Below are positions 1 through 13,379 of a stretch of DNA of 64,000 nucleotides, piece after piece. The notes beneath the pieces were generated by a model, which saw only the letters and a program-made list of their open reading frames with translations, ran no database searches and was not told the origin of the DNA. The stretch comes from Nectonema munidae (Eukaryota > Nematomorpha > Nectonematoida > Nectonematidae), in the NCBI GenBank assembly GCA_030549495.1, contig JAUIRK010001007.1, positions 248,001 through 312,000 of the forward strand, read 5' to 3'. Made by a program: the position numbers and the translations under genes. How positions within the stretch are numbered: position 1 is the stretch's first letter; every line of letters begins with the position of its first letter.

Positions 1-3000
1 TAACAATGTTGTGGATTCATAAGCTTTTTATTAAATCAAAAATTATGTTAGCGTCATTTGGCAATTTCATACCGGCGCACCAGTGTGCCTGCGGCCCTAA
101 TGGGCAAACCTTTTTAAAAGAGGACGTTTAAGTTTTTGACAAACTAATCACCTGCTTATTCTGTTAACACGCAGACAACTTCTGTTATATGGGATACTAA
201 TTTGTGATTTGTAGTGAAATGGTTTTAAGAGCTAATCAATAAAAATGGGATTTTAAATATTTGTGAGATCTGTTCTCTGCATTAATGTCCTCGTTCAAAA
301 AATTTGAAAACATCTGTTATAGGTAGCGTAATATAGGAAAAATTTTTTGATTCATATTTTGCGAAATGGATGAATATTATTATGAACTTTACGCAAGATA
401 ATGCCAAGAAGAGTAAGTTGAGTATCACTTCCAGAAAGATATAAAGATTTTCTATATTCTCCTTCAGAAGTTTTCCTCCATTGCCTTTGCATTGTAGAAT
501 ATATGTTGGATACTTTTGATAATAATATATTCTCTTAATTTCTAGTTTCTTTTTTGGAACTTTTCATCGCTCTGAAAAATTTCATCTCATGTTTTACGTT
601 TGAACAATCCTCTGAAAAATAACAATACAAAAAATGATGCACAAAGAAACAGGATAACGGAATCAGAAGTAGGAGCCGGAGATAAATGAAGATTCATAAT
701 CTCGAGAACGACGCTGAGTCATATAGGGAAATATTTCTTAGTAAAAATGACACTATACCTTGTTTCATTCCAATTCAAATTTTGATTAGTATTTCATGTT
801 TTAGCTTATTACTCTCCCTATGTATCCGCGTCAGAATAGTAACTTAGTTAAAAGAAATGCGATATGTAGACTTAGCTTATCAAACAATTTAATGCACAAT
901 ATAGCACTGATTTTAGTTTATGATTTATGATTTAAGATCACTCATTGATATTATTGATTATTATCATTTTAGAATAATGTCTTTTACTATATCTTGAACA
1001 GAATTGTGTTTATAATTTTGATAGTAAGTCTGTGCTTATCTCAAAAACCACATAATACACAAATAAGATTGAACCTGGAAACCAAAATTTACTGAAAATG
1101 AAAAAACAAAGAAAAATACGTTTATTTACAAATTGTGAAACACATGAAATAATATTGCAAAAATTTCTATATAATAATATATAAGATAAATGCATTAGCC
1201 TATATATACGTTTTCAAATATGTGGCAGTATTAAAAGTCAAAATATTAAAAAGCTTTTAGAAAAATTTTACCTAAGGTAAGAGGGTGACAAATCTAACAA
1301 GATTAAGCTTAGCTCTCTTTATATATATATATATTTTTTTTTTCTGGCTTGTAGAGCTTTTTTCAAAGAACCCGTTATTAGGGCTTAATGTTTTTGAAAT
1401 ATACGCGTCTTTTTTCCATGACTTTAAAACAGTTTATCATTTTTTTATGAGACACTTATGTTATGTCCGATTAGATCAGTGTAAATTCTTCCCAATTAAA
1501 CCGATTAAGATAATTCATCCTTAATTAACTGGCCATCTCATCACAAATGGCTCTCTTACATGAATGCTTCTTTACTTTTTTACTGCAACGAATCAAATAT
1601 TTGTTCAAATTTAAATGCCGACCATTTTTATAGTTTTTTTATTATGTTTTTCAGTTTTTATATTTGCGAATATTCTGGCCGCAAACCGGTTAAAGAATTT
1701 GACGACGATATTTATAGTTTTAAAGGAATTTTTGCTATCAGATTAGAAGCTATTATTTTACACCAAAAAATTGTTTATTAAATTTTCATTGAACTTTTTT
1801 ACAAAAAAAACAAAAAGTTTGTCATACCTCTATCATAAGCGATTTTAAAATGATATTGGCTTCTTTTTTGTAATTAAATGAAAACGAACTTTTCAATTAC
1901 TTCTTCAATTCTATAAAAATTGGGTTACAATACATAAAAATGGAGACAACTTAAAAATTCCATTTTGTGCAGTGGCATTCAATGTCTGGGTAGATTACTC
2001 CGCGTGAGTAATTTAGCAATTTTAAGCGGATAAGAGCTCCTTCGAATGTTAACTATTTTTTTCAATATGAACAAATTTACGAAAATATACATTCTTATTT
2101 CGTAAGTTACCGCTTTTAACTACCGCTTTCAAGAGGAAATCGCCATAGCATTGAAGTTCGAAGTCTAAAATCAATTAACTTTTTAATTTAAATATAATAA
2201 AATATATATTATATATATTTTAAAGTGGAAAAAGACAAAATAAAAGTAAAAATATGCTTATATATTTCATTCTTTTATATGAAATCAATTTCCCCATTTT
2301 ATCAATCAAAAAACATAATTGTTTTTTCGATGTAAAGATCCAGTTCATCCGACAACTCTTTCTCAAGAAGCTTTAACGCGTTGAGGACACGAATTTTTAA
2401 GGCTTAATCGTCTCCATTTTTTTCGTTGTAATTTTACGCATTTAAAAATGATGATTTTCGTTTCTTGGTTCAAAAGTAAAGGGTAGGTTTGGCGTCATCT
2501 TCAAGAAGATGTTGTCTGAATGGGATTTTAAAGAGCACTCCATCTGAGAATGAAACAAAAGTATGGATTTGGATGTCTTCAAAATTGTTATGCTGTCTTT
2601 TGCATTAACAAAACTTTAGAGTTAGACTGATATATGAAGCGTTTTTAATCAATAAGAAGAGACTATTCATAATATTTAAAAGTTATTAATGACGTTTAAA
2701 AACTAAAAATTAAATGTGTGTGTGTGCTAAGATTCGAAAATTTGGCAACATCTAACTTTTATATAAAAAAAATTTTTAGCCTAAAATATCAAATTCGTTA
2801 AAATCCAGGATCTAAGCTAAACATCTGTGAACGGCCCTTGTACCGCATGACTGACTGACCATACCTTGATAAATTTTATAGTTATTTTATTACCAACGGT
2901 TGTCATGACAGCGGTCCAAGAGGCCTTTCGACACAACCTTGCAAATTGATTTATTCTTTTTCTATTTTTATTTTGTTTGTATTCAATTATTTATACACCT

Positions 3001-3038
3001 CACTTTTGTCATATTTACAACAATATTATTATATTAGT
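1..3038. other. AT-rich stretch with no recognisable gene
   Basis: Open frames here are short (under 80 codons), low in complexity, and show no motif or splice structure I recognise. I see no clear inverted-repeat element. The stretch ends at the start of the long TTC tract. Confidence 0.6.
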
Positions 3039-3042
3039 TTCT

Positions 3043-3074
<32 letters not shown>

Positions 3075-5744
3075 TTCTTCTTCTTCTTCTTCTTCTTCTT
3101 CTTCTTCTTCTTCTTCTTCTTCTTCTTCTTCTTCTTCTTCTTCTTCTTCTTCTTCTTCTTCTTCTTCTTCTTCTTCTTCTTCTTCTTCTTCTTCTTCTTC
3201 TTCTTCTTCTTCTTCTTCTTCTTCTTCTTCTTCTTCTTCTTCTTCTTCTTCTTCTTCTTCTTCTTCTTCTTCTTCTTCTTCTTCTTCTTCTTCTTCTTCT
3301 TCTTCTTCTTCTTCTTCTTCTTCTTCTTCTTCTTCTTCTTCTTCTTCTTCTTCTTCTTCTTCTTCTTCTTCTTCTTCTTCTTCTTCTTCTTCTTCTTCTT
3401 CTTCTTCTTCTTCTTCTTCTTCTTCTTCTTCTTCTTCTTCTTCTTCTTCTTCTTCTTCTTCTTCTTCTTCTTCTTCTTCTTCTTCTTCTTCTTCTTCTTC
3501 TTCTTCTTCTTCTTCTTCTTCTTCTTCTTCTTCTTCTTCTTCTTCTTCTTCTTCTTCTTCTTCTTCTTCTTCTTCTTCTTCTTCTTCTTCTTCTTCTTCT
3601 TCTTCTTCTTCTTCTTCTTCTTCTTCTTCTTCTTCTTCTTCTTCTTCTTCTTCTTCTTCTTCTTCTTCTTCTTCTTCTTCTTCTTCTTCTTCTTCTTCTT
3701 CTTCTTCTTCTTCTTCTTCTTCTTCTTCTTCTTCTTCTTCTTCTTCTTCTTCTTCTTCTTCTTCTTCTTCTTCTTCTTCTTCTTCTTCTTCTTCTTCTTC
3801 TTCTTCTTCTTCTTCTTCTTCTTCTTCTTCTTCTTCTTCTTCTTCTTCTTCTTCTTCTTCTTCTTCTTCTTCTTCTTCTTCTTCTTCTTCTTCTTCTTCT
3901 TCTTCTTCTTCTTCTTCTTCTTCTTCTTCTTCTTCTTCTTCTTCTTCTTCTTCTTCTTCTTCTTCTTCTTCTTCTTCTTCTTCTTCTTCTTCTTCTTCTT
4001 CTTCTTCTTCTTCTTCTTCTTCTTCTTCTTCTTCTTCTTCTTCTTCTTCTTCTTCTTCTTCTTCTTCTTCTTCTTCTTCTTCTTCTTCTTCTTCTTCTTC
4101 TTCTTCTTCTTCTTCTTCTTCTTCTTCTTCTTCTTCTTCTTCTTCTTCTTCTTCTTCTTCTTCTTCTTCTTCTTCTTCTTCTTCTTCTTCTTCTTCTTCT
4201 TCTTCTTCTTCTTCTTCTTCTTCTTCTTCTTCTTCTTCTTCTTCTTCTTCTTCTTCTTCTTCTTCTTCTTCTTCTTCTTCTTCTTCTTCTTCTTCTTCTT
4301 CTTCTTCTTCTTCTTCTTCTTCTTCTTCTTCTTCTTCTTCTTCTTCTTCTTCTTCTTCTTCTTCTTCTTCTTCTTCTTCTTCTTCTTCTTCTTCTTCTTC
4401 TTCTTCTTCTTCTTCTTCTTCTTCTTCTTCTTCTTCTTCTTCTTCTTCTTCTTCTTCTTCTTCTTCTTCTTCTTCTTCTTCTTCTTCTTCTTCTTCTTCT
4501 TCTTCTTCTTCTTCTTCTTCTTCTTCTTCTTCTTCTTCTTCTTCTTCTTCTTCTTCTTCTTCTTCTTCTTCTTCTTCTTCTTCTTCTTCTTCTTCTTCTT
4601 CTTCTTCTTCTTCTTCTTCTTCTTCTTCTTCTTCTTCTTCTTCTTCTTCTTCTTCTTCTTCTTCTTCTTCTTCTTCTTCTTCTTCTTCTTCTTCTTCTTC
4701 TTCTTCTTCTTCTTCTTCTTCTTCTTCTTCTTCTTCTTCTTCTTCTTCTTCTTCTTCTTCTTCTTCTTCTTCTTCTTCTTCTTCTTCTTCTTCTTCTTCT
4801 TCTTCTTCTTCTTCTTCTTCTTCTTCTTCTTCTTCTTCTTCTTCTTCTTCTTCTTCTTCTTCTTCTTCTTCTTCTTCTTCTTCTTCTTCTTCTTCTTCTT
4901 CTTCTTCTTCTTCTTCTTCTTCTTCTTCTTCTTCTTCTTCTTCTTCTTCTTCTTCTTCTTCTTCTTCTTCTTCTTCTTCTTCTTCTTCTTCTTCTTCTTC
5001 TTCTTCTTCTTCTTCTTCTTCTTCTTCTTCTTCTTCTTCTTCTTCTTCTTCTTCTTCTTCTTCTTCTTCTTCTTCTTCTTCTTCTTCTTCTTCTTCTTCT
5101 TCTTCTTCTTCTTCTTCTTCTTCTTCTTCTTCTTCTTCTTCTTCTTCTTCTTCTTCTTCTTCTTCTTCTTCTTCTTCTTCTTCTTCTTCTTCTTCTTCTT
5201 CTTCTTCTTCTTCTTCTTCTTCTTCTTCTTCTTCTTCTTCTTCTTCTTCTTCTTCTTCTTCTTCTTCTTCTTCTTCTTCTTCTTCTTCTTCTTCTTCTTC
5301 TTCTTCTTCTTCTTCTTCTTCTTCTTCTTCTTCTTCTTCTTCTTCTTCTTCTTCTTCTTCTTCTTCTTCTTCTTCTTCTTCTTCTTCTTCTTCTTCTTCT
5401 TCTTCTTCTTCTTCTTCTTCTTCTTCTTCTTCTTCTTCTTCTTCTTCTTCTTCTTCTTCTTCTTCTTCTTCTTCTTCTTCTTCTTCTTCTTCTTCTTCTT
5501 CTTCTTCTTCTTCTTCTTCTTCTTCTTCTTCTTCTTCTTCTTCTTCTTCTTCTTCTTCTTCTTCTTCTTCTTCTTCTTCTTCTTCTTCTTCTTCTTCTTC
5601 TTCTTCTTCTTCTTCTTCTTCTTCTTCTTCTTCTTCTTCTTCTTCTTCTTCTTCTTCTTCTTCTTCTTCTTCTTCTTCTTCTTCTTCTTCTTCTTCTTCT
5701 TCTTCTTCTTCTTCTTCTTCTTCTTCTTCTTCTTCTTCTTCTTC
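3039..5744. repeat. Very long, nearly pure (TTC)n / (GAA)n microsatellite
   Basis: About 902 consecutive TTC units (2706 bp). The only departure I see is one CTC unit at 3051-3053. The complement is (GAA)n, a homopurine strand of the type known to form triplex (H-DNA). It is open in all frames and so gives artificial poly-Phe, poly-Ser, poly-Leu, poly-Lys, poly-Glu or poly-Arg translations, none of which should be called genes. It ends in CTAACCCTAACC. Smaller copies of the motif lie at 21605-21656 and, as GAA, at 53455-53481. Confidence 0.97.
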
Positions 5745-6102
5745 CTAACCCTAACCACAACACTACCAAATAACTACCAAATTTGTTCAAATATGGCTTT
5801 AGCAGACATCAGAAATATTATAGCATCGCACTCCAAATTTAGTTCTGTGAACAGCTCAACACTGAAAATTCAGAATATACTTTTTTTTCATTCAAAGCAG
5901 AGCCGGTGCTAGAAATTCCAGCCCCAATTAGAAATCTGATAATGGGGGCTCCTATTTTAAATAGCAAAATGTATGAATGTTTCTTTTATATGAAAAAAAT
6001 TGCCATTCAAACTAAAAAAATAAATAATGCTTGCTATAAAAAAAATTTGAAGCAACATAGATATTTTTATTATTTTATACTTTTAGCATTAAAAGAAGCA
6101 AA

Positions 6103-8290
6103 TTAGGCAATTACATATACTCTATTAAAAAAGACTTTTCTAACTTTTTTATTACCAAAATCTTTCCCCATATTTTCAAAGTCAATAGCTTTAAAAATCT
6201 CTCTTTCTATAGAAATCACTGCCACACTGTTAAGTCTTTCTTGTGAAATCGAAGATCCCAAGCATGTTTTAATTGGTTTCAGCTTTGAAAGCTTCTTTCT
6301 CATGACGCAACGGTTATTGGCAGTGTATAAATTCGCATGGCAATGAAAACAATACGGAATGTTGTAAATCTATTGTTTTGCATCAAGTGTTCAAACAGAG
6401 CATAAGGCTTGATTCTGCATTGAAAAAAAGTTTTCAGAGCTTTGAGTTCTCCAGCCAACATAAACACATCAACGTCTTTGTTTTTTTAGTAACTGTCTTT
6501 CCTTCAGCGTTTTGTTTTATTGGAGTAATTGTTAAAGCTGCTTCCAGGTTTGATGTGTTTCCTCTCATTTCCGCTTTAGGTATACTTTGATAAATTCAAA
6601 TAATTTTTCATGATCTTTAAGTTGTTCAATCCTACTTTCTAATGACTGAATAGCTAAGTTGAAGCACTGGATTCTGTATGATCCTTTAGCAGCATCTATA
6701 GATCGTTCATTTGCTTAAATATAAAAACATTTTCTTCCTCCTGCGTATTTTTTTTCATGAAATTTTTTAGACTCAAGTGGTAATTCAACAGATTCAGCCA
6801 AGTATTAGAAGATCATTTAGTCTTTCTCCCTAAAATTTTTTAACCACGACAAGAGTTTTTCAAATGACTGCATACCTCCATTGATATCTTTTGCTTCACT
6901 GTGTAGTTCCTTGCTTATATAGTTAACTTTAAAAAGTATTTCATACCAAAATATCAAAGAAACAAGAAATTTGTAGTCTTTTAGCTGATTGGCTAAGTTT
7001 TCAGCTTCTGCTTTTACCAACGGCACATGTGTTATCTCTGATATTTGAACTAGAGCATCATCATATACTTCTCCAATCTGATAACGAATAACTTTAATTT
7101 AACACTATCAATGCGACACTCCCATCTTGTGATGCTCAAGGTTTCACTGATAACCTGGTTACATGTCCTTTAAAAACAGCCCACTTTTTAGTTCATGCTG
7201 AGAAGAATGGGTAGATCACTTGAAAGATGCCAAAGAATGTTATAGCACTTGGACAGCACTTGGCTACATCTCCAAGTAATAAGTTATAATTGTGACAACG
7301 CACAAAGTACAAAAATGCCTTTCATGTTGCTACCGTTGTCAAAGGCCTTGGCCTCGAATATCTCACACTTTTAAATTCATTTCCTTCAGTGTGCAAGAGT
7401 TTCGTTTTTTCAGGAGTTTTCTTCTCCTGTGCCACTTTGAACTTGTATAAACTTTATGAAATGTCCATAAACACCTGGAAGAGCCCAGCTACCATCAGAC
7501 ACATACCTGATAGATAACGAGATTTGTTCTTGGTGACTTATATCAAAAGTGCAGTCTAAAAGAGTGGCATAATATTTAGTGGCTTTTAAACGCTTCACTA
7601 TCTCATTCAAAGTGGCTGTAGCCATGATATCTTGAAGTTCTTTCAGAGTATCTTTTCCTAAATAGTGATTATGAATTTCGTGTGTTTTGATTTTTTGCAA
7701 ATGTATACCAAGAACAGGATAAAACTTTCCAACTAACTCCACAAGACCTAAAAAGTTTCCATTGTGCACACACTTTCATTACGAACAATTTCATTTGTTC
7801 CTCTAAATGATACATTTTTTTGGCCAAGAAATTGCACTATAGCTACTAGCCTTTAAATACTTGCTCACCAAAAATTCTTTGATGTGACTCCCAGTAATTA
7901 CATGTAGCTAAGTAGCTTCCATATGATGCTTTGATTTTTCATGCTCACATAATCTTGTGTGAACATTGGACCAATCGTTAAATCCGATTGTTGATAAGGC
8001 ACTGGTTGCGTTCTTCATAAAAAGTTTGCAATAAAAGCTATAAATTCTATCAGCAGACTTAGAATATACAATCCAAGGTCCTTCAACACTCTCCCTATTG
8101 AGAAGTTTTCTCTTACAGTGAAACTTTGAAAACCGCAATCCCTTTCCATTTCTTGGAAAGCTGTTCTCAGAAATATTAATGGGACCTTTCATTGCTAAAC
8201 AATCTCTTACTTTGTTATACATATCTGTTGGCCATCTTGCTGGGTCATCATCGTTTATAATATTTACAGCTTACTCTTAGCTGATACATC
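6103..8290 (-). mobile_element. Decayed hAT transposase, ZMYM1/TTF-zinc-finger type
   Basis: Minus-strand fragments appear in the right order for one transposase. At 7908-8222 is a TTF-type zinc finger region (GPWIVYSKSADRIYSFYCKLF, then CEHEKSKHH). At 7410-7769 is the start of the RNase-H-like domain (TLLDCTFDISHQEQISLSIRY). At 6817-7026 is an all-helical middle part, and at 6103-6303 a C-terminal dimerisation-like piece (SISQERLNSVAVISIE). The pieces lie in different frames separated by stops, so the copy is inactive. GC-richer flanks at 5898-5960 and 8940-9020 may be its terminal regions, but I could not pair clean inverted repeats or a target duplication. Confidence 0.8.
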
Positions 8291-8299
8291 ACTGAGTTT

Positions 8300-9386
8300 G
8301 GAGATCTGTATTGGAACTGTCAGGTGAATTATGAATTATGCTTGTTTTCAATTTTATTTTCAACTGAGTCTTCCTTTTCTATTTCGTTATTCATGGCATG
8401 ATTGATTGTATTGATCAATTGTCATTGGACTCATGGCTAAATCATAATTCTTTGAAGTACTCCTATTTTTTTCATCTTCAAACTTTGGATGCAGAAGGAG
8501 TAAAAAGAAATCTATTGATTGCGACTCCATGTTTTCCATTTTCAGCTACTTTCGCTACTTGGGTTTCTTATCTCGATCTCTGCTAGTTTTCCACATAATG
8601 AAAAGTCTTTTTGTATTAAATTTACTTTTTTCAAAAAAGTAAAAAATTAATAATCGAAAATAAAGCAGAACAGAAGAATCTACAAATAAAGCCAAACACC
8701 CATTATTTAAATAAAATTTCATTAGTTAGCAAAATCAAAAAATTGCTTATTAAAACTTAATAAAAAATTAGTTTTTCACTTTTTTTAATTATAACTATCA
8801 TATAAAATTTGAAAATTTTAAAAACATATTTTTATTTTTTTTACATTATATTTTTGCAAAACTTTTAGTATTTTTATAAGAAGAATACTACATATTTTTT
8901 ACAGATTATATATTTTTCATATAATACAGAAAAACACACAAACGCAGGGCCCCTTCAAAGCGCGAAGCCCAATTAAATAAAATCGGTCAAATAGGCTTGT
9001 AACCGACCCGGTCACCCATCCCCCATTTTTTGAGTATATCAATTTAAACATTTTTTTTGGTTATGGCCCTCTAGTGGAATGTTGGTTCTTAATATGGCCC
9101 TTTGTTAAAAAGTTTGAGCAAACATGGCATTAGGTGATGGCACTAAAAACGAAATAGTAATTTTATTATTTGAATGTTAACAAAAGTAGTAAAATTACCA
9201 TTACAACGTAAAAATAGTATGAGTAGTACTTTCAACTGGATGTAGTAATAGAATGAGATTACTACCCAAATAAATTTTATTTGAAATTATGCAGAAAATT
9301 ATGATACTTTAATGAAAATTATTACATATAGGAAACTAAAACATTAACTAAATAACAGGCTAACTAACAAGTTAAAAAAATGGTAA
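8300..9386. other. No gene; probable transposon flank
   Basis: AT-rich sequence with a short GC-richer block at about 8945-9020 that could belong to the neighbouring hAT element. No coding signal seen. Confidence 0.4.
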
Positions 9387-9988
9387 ATTCCAGCCCTGTA
9401 AATTTTACCCAGAAATTTCAACCCAAAAATTTACCACCCAATAAACTTTCGTCCCATTAATTTTTCATTTCATGTAATGCCCGCTTACCGAAAAACTGCT
9501 CCAAATAAATTTATAAAATCTAATCATTTTAAAAAATATGATTAATTTTAGAGTGCAATCTTTCCCATCGGCAATCAGTTCTTCCTTTCTTCACATGTGT
9601 CTTTGTGCCTCCCATATGTGTAATTTTCATACTGTCAATCACTTTTATTTTTCCATTCGACGAAGAGATGATGTATGAAAGAGACATGGCTACAAAAGAA
9701 TAATATATTTAAATATATCAATTTGAATGATATAAAAGGAAGCAATTAGACCTTACAGAAAATTAAACCTTAACTTTGTTTTTCTGAATATTCATCCGAT
9801 TATTTTAATGGATTACCAATTGAATCATATGGATTTCACTTTCACTTTGAGCAAAAAATGACCGTTTAATTTATTATAGCAACAATAGTGCGTGAATTAT
9901 TCCGGGATGGAGATTTCTTAGGGTGGAATTTTGGAGGGGGAGAAATTTTGGTGTGCAATTTTCGCTGTGAAATTTATAGGGCTGGAAT
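9387..9988. mobile_element. Non-coding inverted-repeat element (MITE-like, 602 bp)
   Basis: The left end reads ATTCCAGCCCTGTAAATTT and the right end, on the other strand, ATTCCAGCCCTATAAATTT: 19 bp with one mismatch. Both arms go on with degenerate 'aaattt-accc' subrepeats (9390-9450 and 9905-9980), typical of subterminal repeats in MITEs. There is no transposase frame inside. The family is not assigned. Confidence 0.7.
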
Positions 9989-10030
9989 GTACATGGAACC
10001 TAAATAACACAAACTTTATAGAATTATAAA

Positions 10031-10180
10031 GGTAAAGGTAAAGGTACCGTGGAGTGTTTTCATCGAAAAGGCACAATTGCGGCGCTTGTATCGAACTATG
10101 AAGAAAGTAGGCTTGATGGGGGATCGAACCCCAGACCTTGAGTTATCGAAACCAGCATCTAACCAACCTTACTCACGCCC
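10031..10180 (-). mobile_element. tRNA-derived SINE, copy 1
   Basis: The minus strand carries a tRNA-like head with an A-box-like GTGAGTAAGGTTGGTTAGA and a B box GGTTCGATCCC. A unique body follows (AATTGTGCCTTTTCGATGAA) and the end is ACCTTTACCTTT. It aligns over its whole length with 63000-63147 and, more distantly, with 58026-58200. Three copies with the same layout in one window establish it as a SINE family and not a real tRNA gene. Confidence 0.85.
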
Positions 10181-10452
10181 CCCCCTCCGCTAATAAAAAA
10201 CTAAAAAAATAAAGAATATAAGAAAATTTCAAAAACTATATGCAAATGGAGGAGTTGGTAAGGCGACTTGAACAAATTGGTACAATTAGGAATGGGACGA
10301 TTTCTGTAGTGTACCTAGCACAAGTCCCGCTCGGTTGGGATAATAGTTTGGTCGCCTCGTCAAAGTTCGAAAAAACTTCAAAAATCCAAAAATTCATTAA
10401 TACAGGTATTTAAAATAATGTTTCTGACATTCTAAGTTTGACCTAAGTTAGT

Positions 10453-10680
10453 CCCAATCCTCCAAAGTTTGTTGCAATTCCTCTAATTTTGTTGAAATCG
10501 CCTAATGTTTGTCGCAATTCTATAAAATTTGTCTTAATCGCCCCAATTTTATCCGCACTATTAAAGTTTTTGCCAATCTCCCTATATTTGCCACAATCTC
10601 CTAATTTTGTCACAAACGCGTAAATTTTGCTGTAATCCCTCTAATTTTGTCGCAATCTTTTATAATTCCGCCTAATTTTT
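10453..10680. repeat. Degenerate 20-bp minisatellite
   Basis: About eleven units close to 'aatcctctaattttgtcgc', each starting with AATC/AATT and ending in TTTGTNGC, with a period of about 20 bp and many substitutions. No coding frame runs through it. Confidence 0.75.
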
Positions 10681-13379
10681 TGTAAACTATTAAATTTTTA
10701 TGTCTTTTATAATCCTCCTTTCAGTGCATATTTCAAGTGCACTGAGAAAAAAAATTAGTTAATAATTTAAATAGTTTAATTAACGATAGATAAATTTATT
10801 AATCATCTTCGTTAACTTAACAAATACATTAGTCAATTCAACGAAAGTTGAACAACTAACCATCTTAGCTATTTTGACTAAAAAATTAGTTGAATTATAC
10901 GTGTGAGTTAGATTGTGAGATCAATCAACCATCACTTGTCTCTTTGATCTAGTCTGAAAGTGCATTTAACCATTTTTCTGTAAGCAACGAAAAGAATTTT
11001 TCAAATTGTTTTAGGGAACATTTTTGAAAAGGGTGACTGAAAAATTATGTAAATCAATATGTAAATTATGTTCAATACAAGCGGAGCAAGTATGCCAACA
11101 CTCCACGGTACATTTACCTATCAATTCTACTCTCTTAAATTTTGACCCATTTAGTTCCAATGTTCCCAATGGAAACTCAGAAGACTTCAGTATTTCCTAT
11201 TTATTTCTTTTTAAAACAAAAGTTAGTCTTCGTTTTCGTTGTGAACATTGGCAATGAATGGGTCATCCTAAATTCTAAAAAGTCTTTTGCATTCTTTAAA
11301 AATTTACTAATTGAAAATTTCACGACAAATATCAAACATTGCACACATTATAGGAGATTGTTAAGAAGTCAGACCCCAAAATAATAAGACGAACTGTAGC
11401 AAAAGTGTATAATATTTTGAAATCATGAATTCTAAATAAATATCCCGATAAATGAGATAGGCTTCTCGCTCTCTTCTTACGGTAGCAGCCAGCTGACAAA
11501 GTTACTTTCTAACTTCAAAGTGTAAGCTGTTTTGTCTAAAAATGTGTCAAACTAATGCTATGGTGCACTCCTTTGAAGAGAGCCATTATTCTTCTTTGAT
11601 CATAACTTTTATGCATCCTTTCAGGCAAGGGAGAAGGAATGAACAATGAAGATCATAAAATTGTGTAGGTAAGCGCGAATCACAACTTGTGGGAATATTG
11701 TATAATATTCGATGTCTCTTGAAAGGCGCTATGTAAATTTGAGATAAAATGAAAGGACTTCTTGACTCTCACTCAGACAGCAGACACAAAGAAAGTAATA
11801 ATAATTAAAAAGGAAATAGCACGTTTATCGAACATGGGAGTGTCTATCCACTGTCGTCTACTCGCTTCGTTGCCAAGAGCTAACTCTCATCATGGTAAGA
11901 TGATGATGATGATGATGATGGTGATGTTGTGGGAGATTAGCAGAGAGAGAGGGAGAGAGAAAGAGAGAGAGAAACTTGAGAAAACAAAGGCAATTACGCT
12001 TTCCTCTACTTAATTAGATTGATTGAGTTTGACCAGACATAAAAGAATATACTTCTTGTATAAGACATCATTTCTCCTTGAGTCGATTGCGTAAAAAATG
12101 TAATTATTATCAAATCAACGTTTAATTTTTCGTACATATCTGACACTTTTTTCAAGAATTTTAATTGATTTTTCACATGTCAATCAAGATGTCTGATGAG
12201 ATAATGGAGATCAAAACTCATTTTTTTATTTATCTATTCTACTTCATCTTCTACCATCTTGTGCCAGTTCTCCCTTTCATGGAAATAGCGTGTTCTGATT
12301 GGTGACAATGCAAAGTCACTGTTGAAACTGCTTATACTTATTTACTTAATTGAAATTGAATTTAAATGTGGAAAACCAGCTGACAATTTGTATTCACATA
12401 TGTAGAAAAAGGTGTTCTAATACTTGTCTGCTTGACATTTCGTTCCGTGACACTTTTTCGCTCAAAATTACCTTATGTTTTATTGGAGTGAATGTGCATC
12501 AACTATGGCATAAAATTCTATAAAAAAACATTTTTTTGATTTTTGATTTTTTAATAAAAATTATTTGCTTGTTATTGAAATATTCTTTATACGCAACAAA
12601 GGGTGAGATAAGGACGAAAATTTTATTGAAAGAGTAAAGAGTTTTCTCAATGATTGTTGTGTTTGATTTTTATTGTAGAGAAAAGAGTAAGAAATTTTGA
12701 AATATATTTTGTAAACAATTTCATTTGAATATTCATCAAAAGGGTTATGTTGATTTAAAGCAAAAGTAACAACATCCAAGAATAATTTGATGTAATGATT
12801 TACAAAGCTTTCTTAAACACATTTTTCAAGCGCGCCAATAATCATACATTTAAAAATTCCATGTTTGTTATCTATAGTTTGTTACCCTTATCCGTGCATC
12901 ATTTTTAACATATTTCAACCGAGATTTGTTTACAAAATGTAGACATACATTTCAGGATGACCTTTATTTAAAACTTTTAAGAAACTGAATCAATGTTTAT
13001 TGAAAATGTAATATTTGAAAAAGATTTTATTTTAAAACTCAACACAGTTTATGAATTTAACCACGTTTTTCTCAAATTTATGCCCTGGACATGTAAACTT
13101 TTTCCATTTCTTCTAGAAGATTTTTTACAAGCAAAGCATTTTCGCCGAGTTTTATAAACACAGGGAGGTTGAGAATAGATAAATGAAGGAAGACATTTAA
13201 AACTTTAGAAGTCTTTTTTTATTCGTTCTTAATTTCATGTATTTTTCAGAAAGGTGAAAGTCTGAACTCTTCATGAAAGCTTTTCGAGACATCTTTTTTC
13301 GTTTTTTGAATATATGATATATAAAGTCAAACATGCCACATCAAGCACATTGTAAAATTTAATGAGAGGCCATCACTCT
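10681..13379. other. No gene; two microsatellites
   Basis: Contains a (GAT)n run at 11899-11920 and a GA-rich run at 11942-11973. The frames that cross these runs are repeat artefacts. Nothing else recognisable. Confidence 0.5.

Noticed and set aside
2946-5912. Four reading frames of more than 900 codons on both strands
   Set aside because: They are translations of the TTC/GAA microsatellite (homopolymeric Phe, Ser, Lys or Arg) with no independent coding sequence.
5898-9010. Clean terminal repeats for the ZMYM-type hAT element
   Set aside because: CAGAGCCGGTGCTAG on the left and the GC-rich block on the right do not align well enough, and no 8-bp duplication was found.
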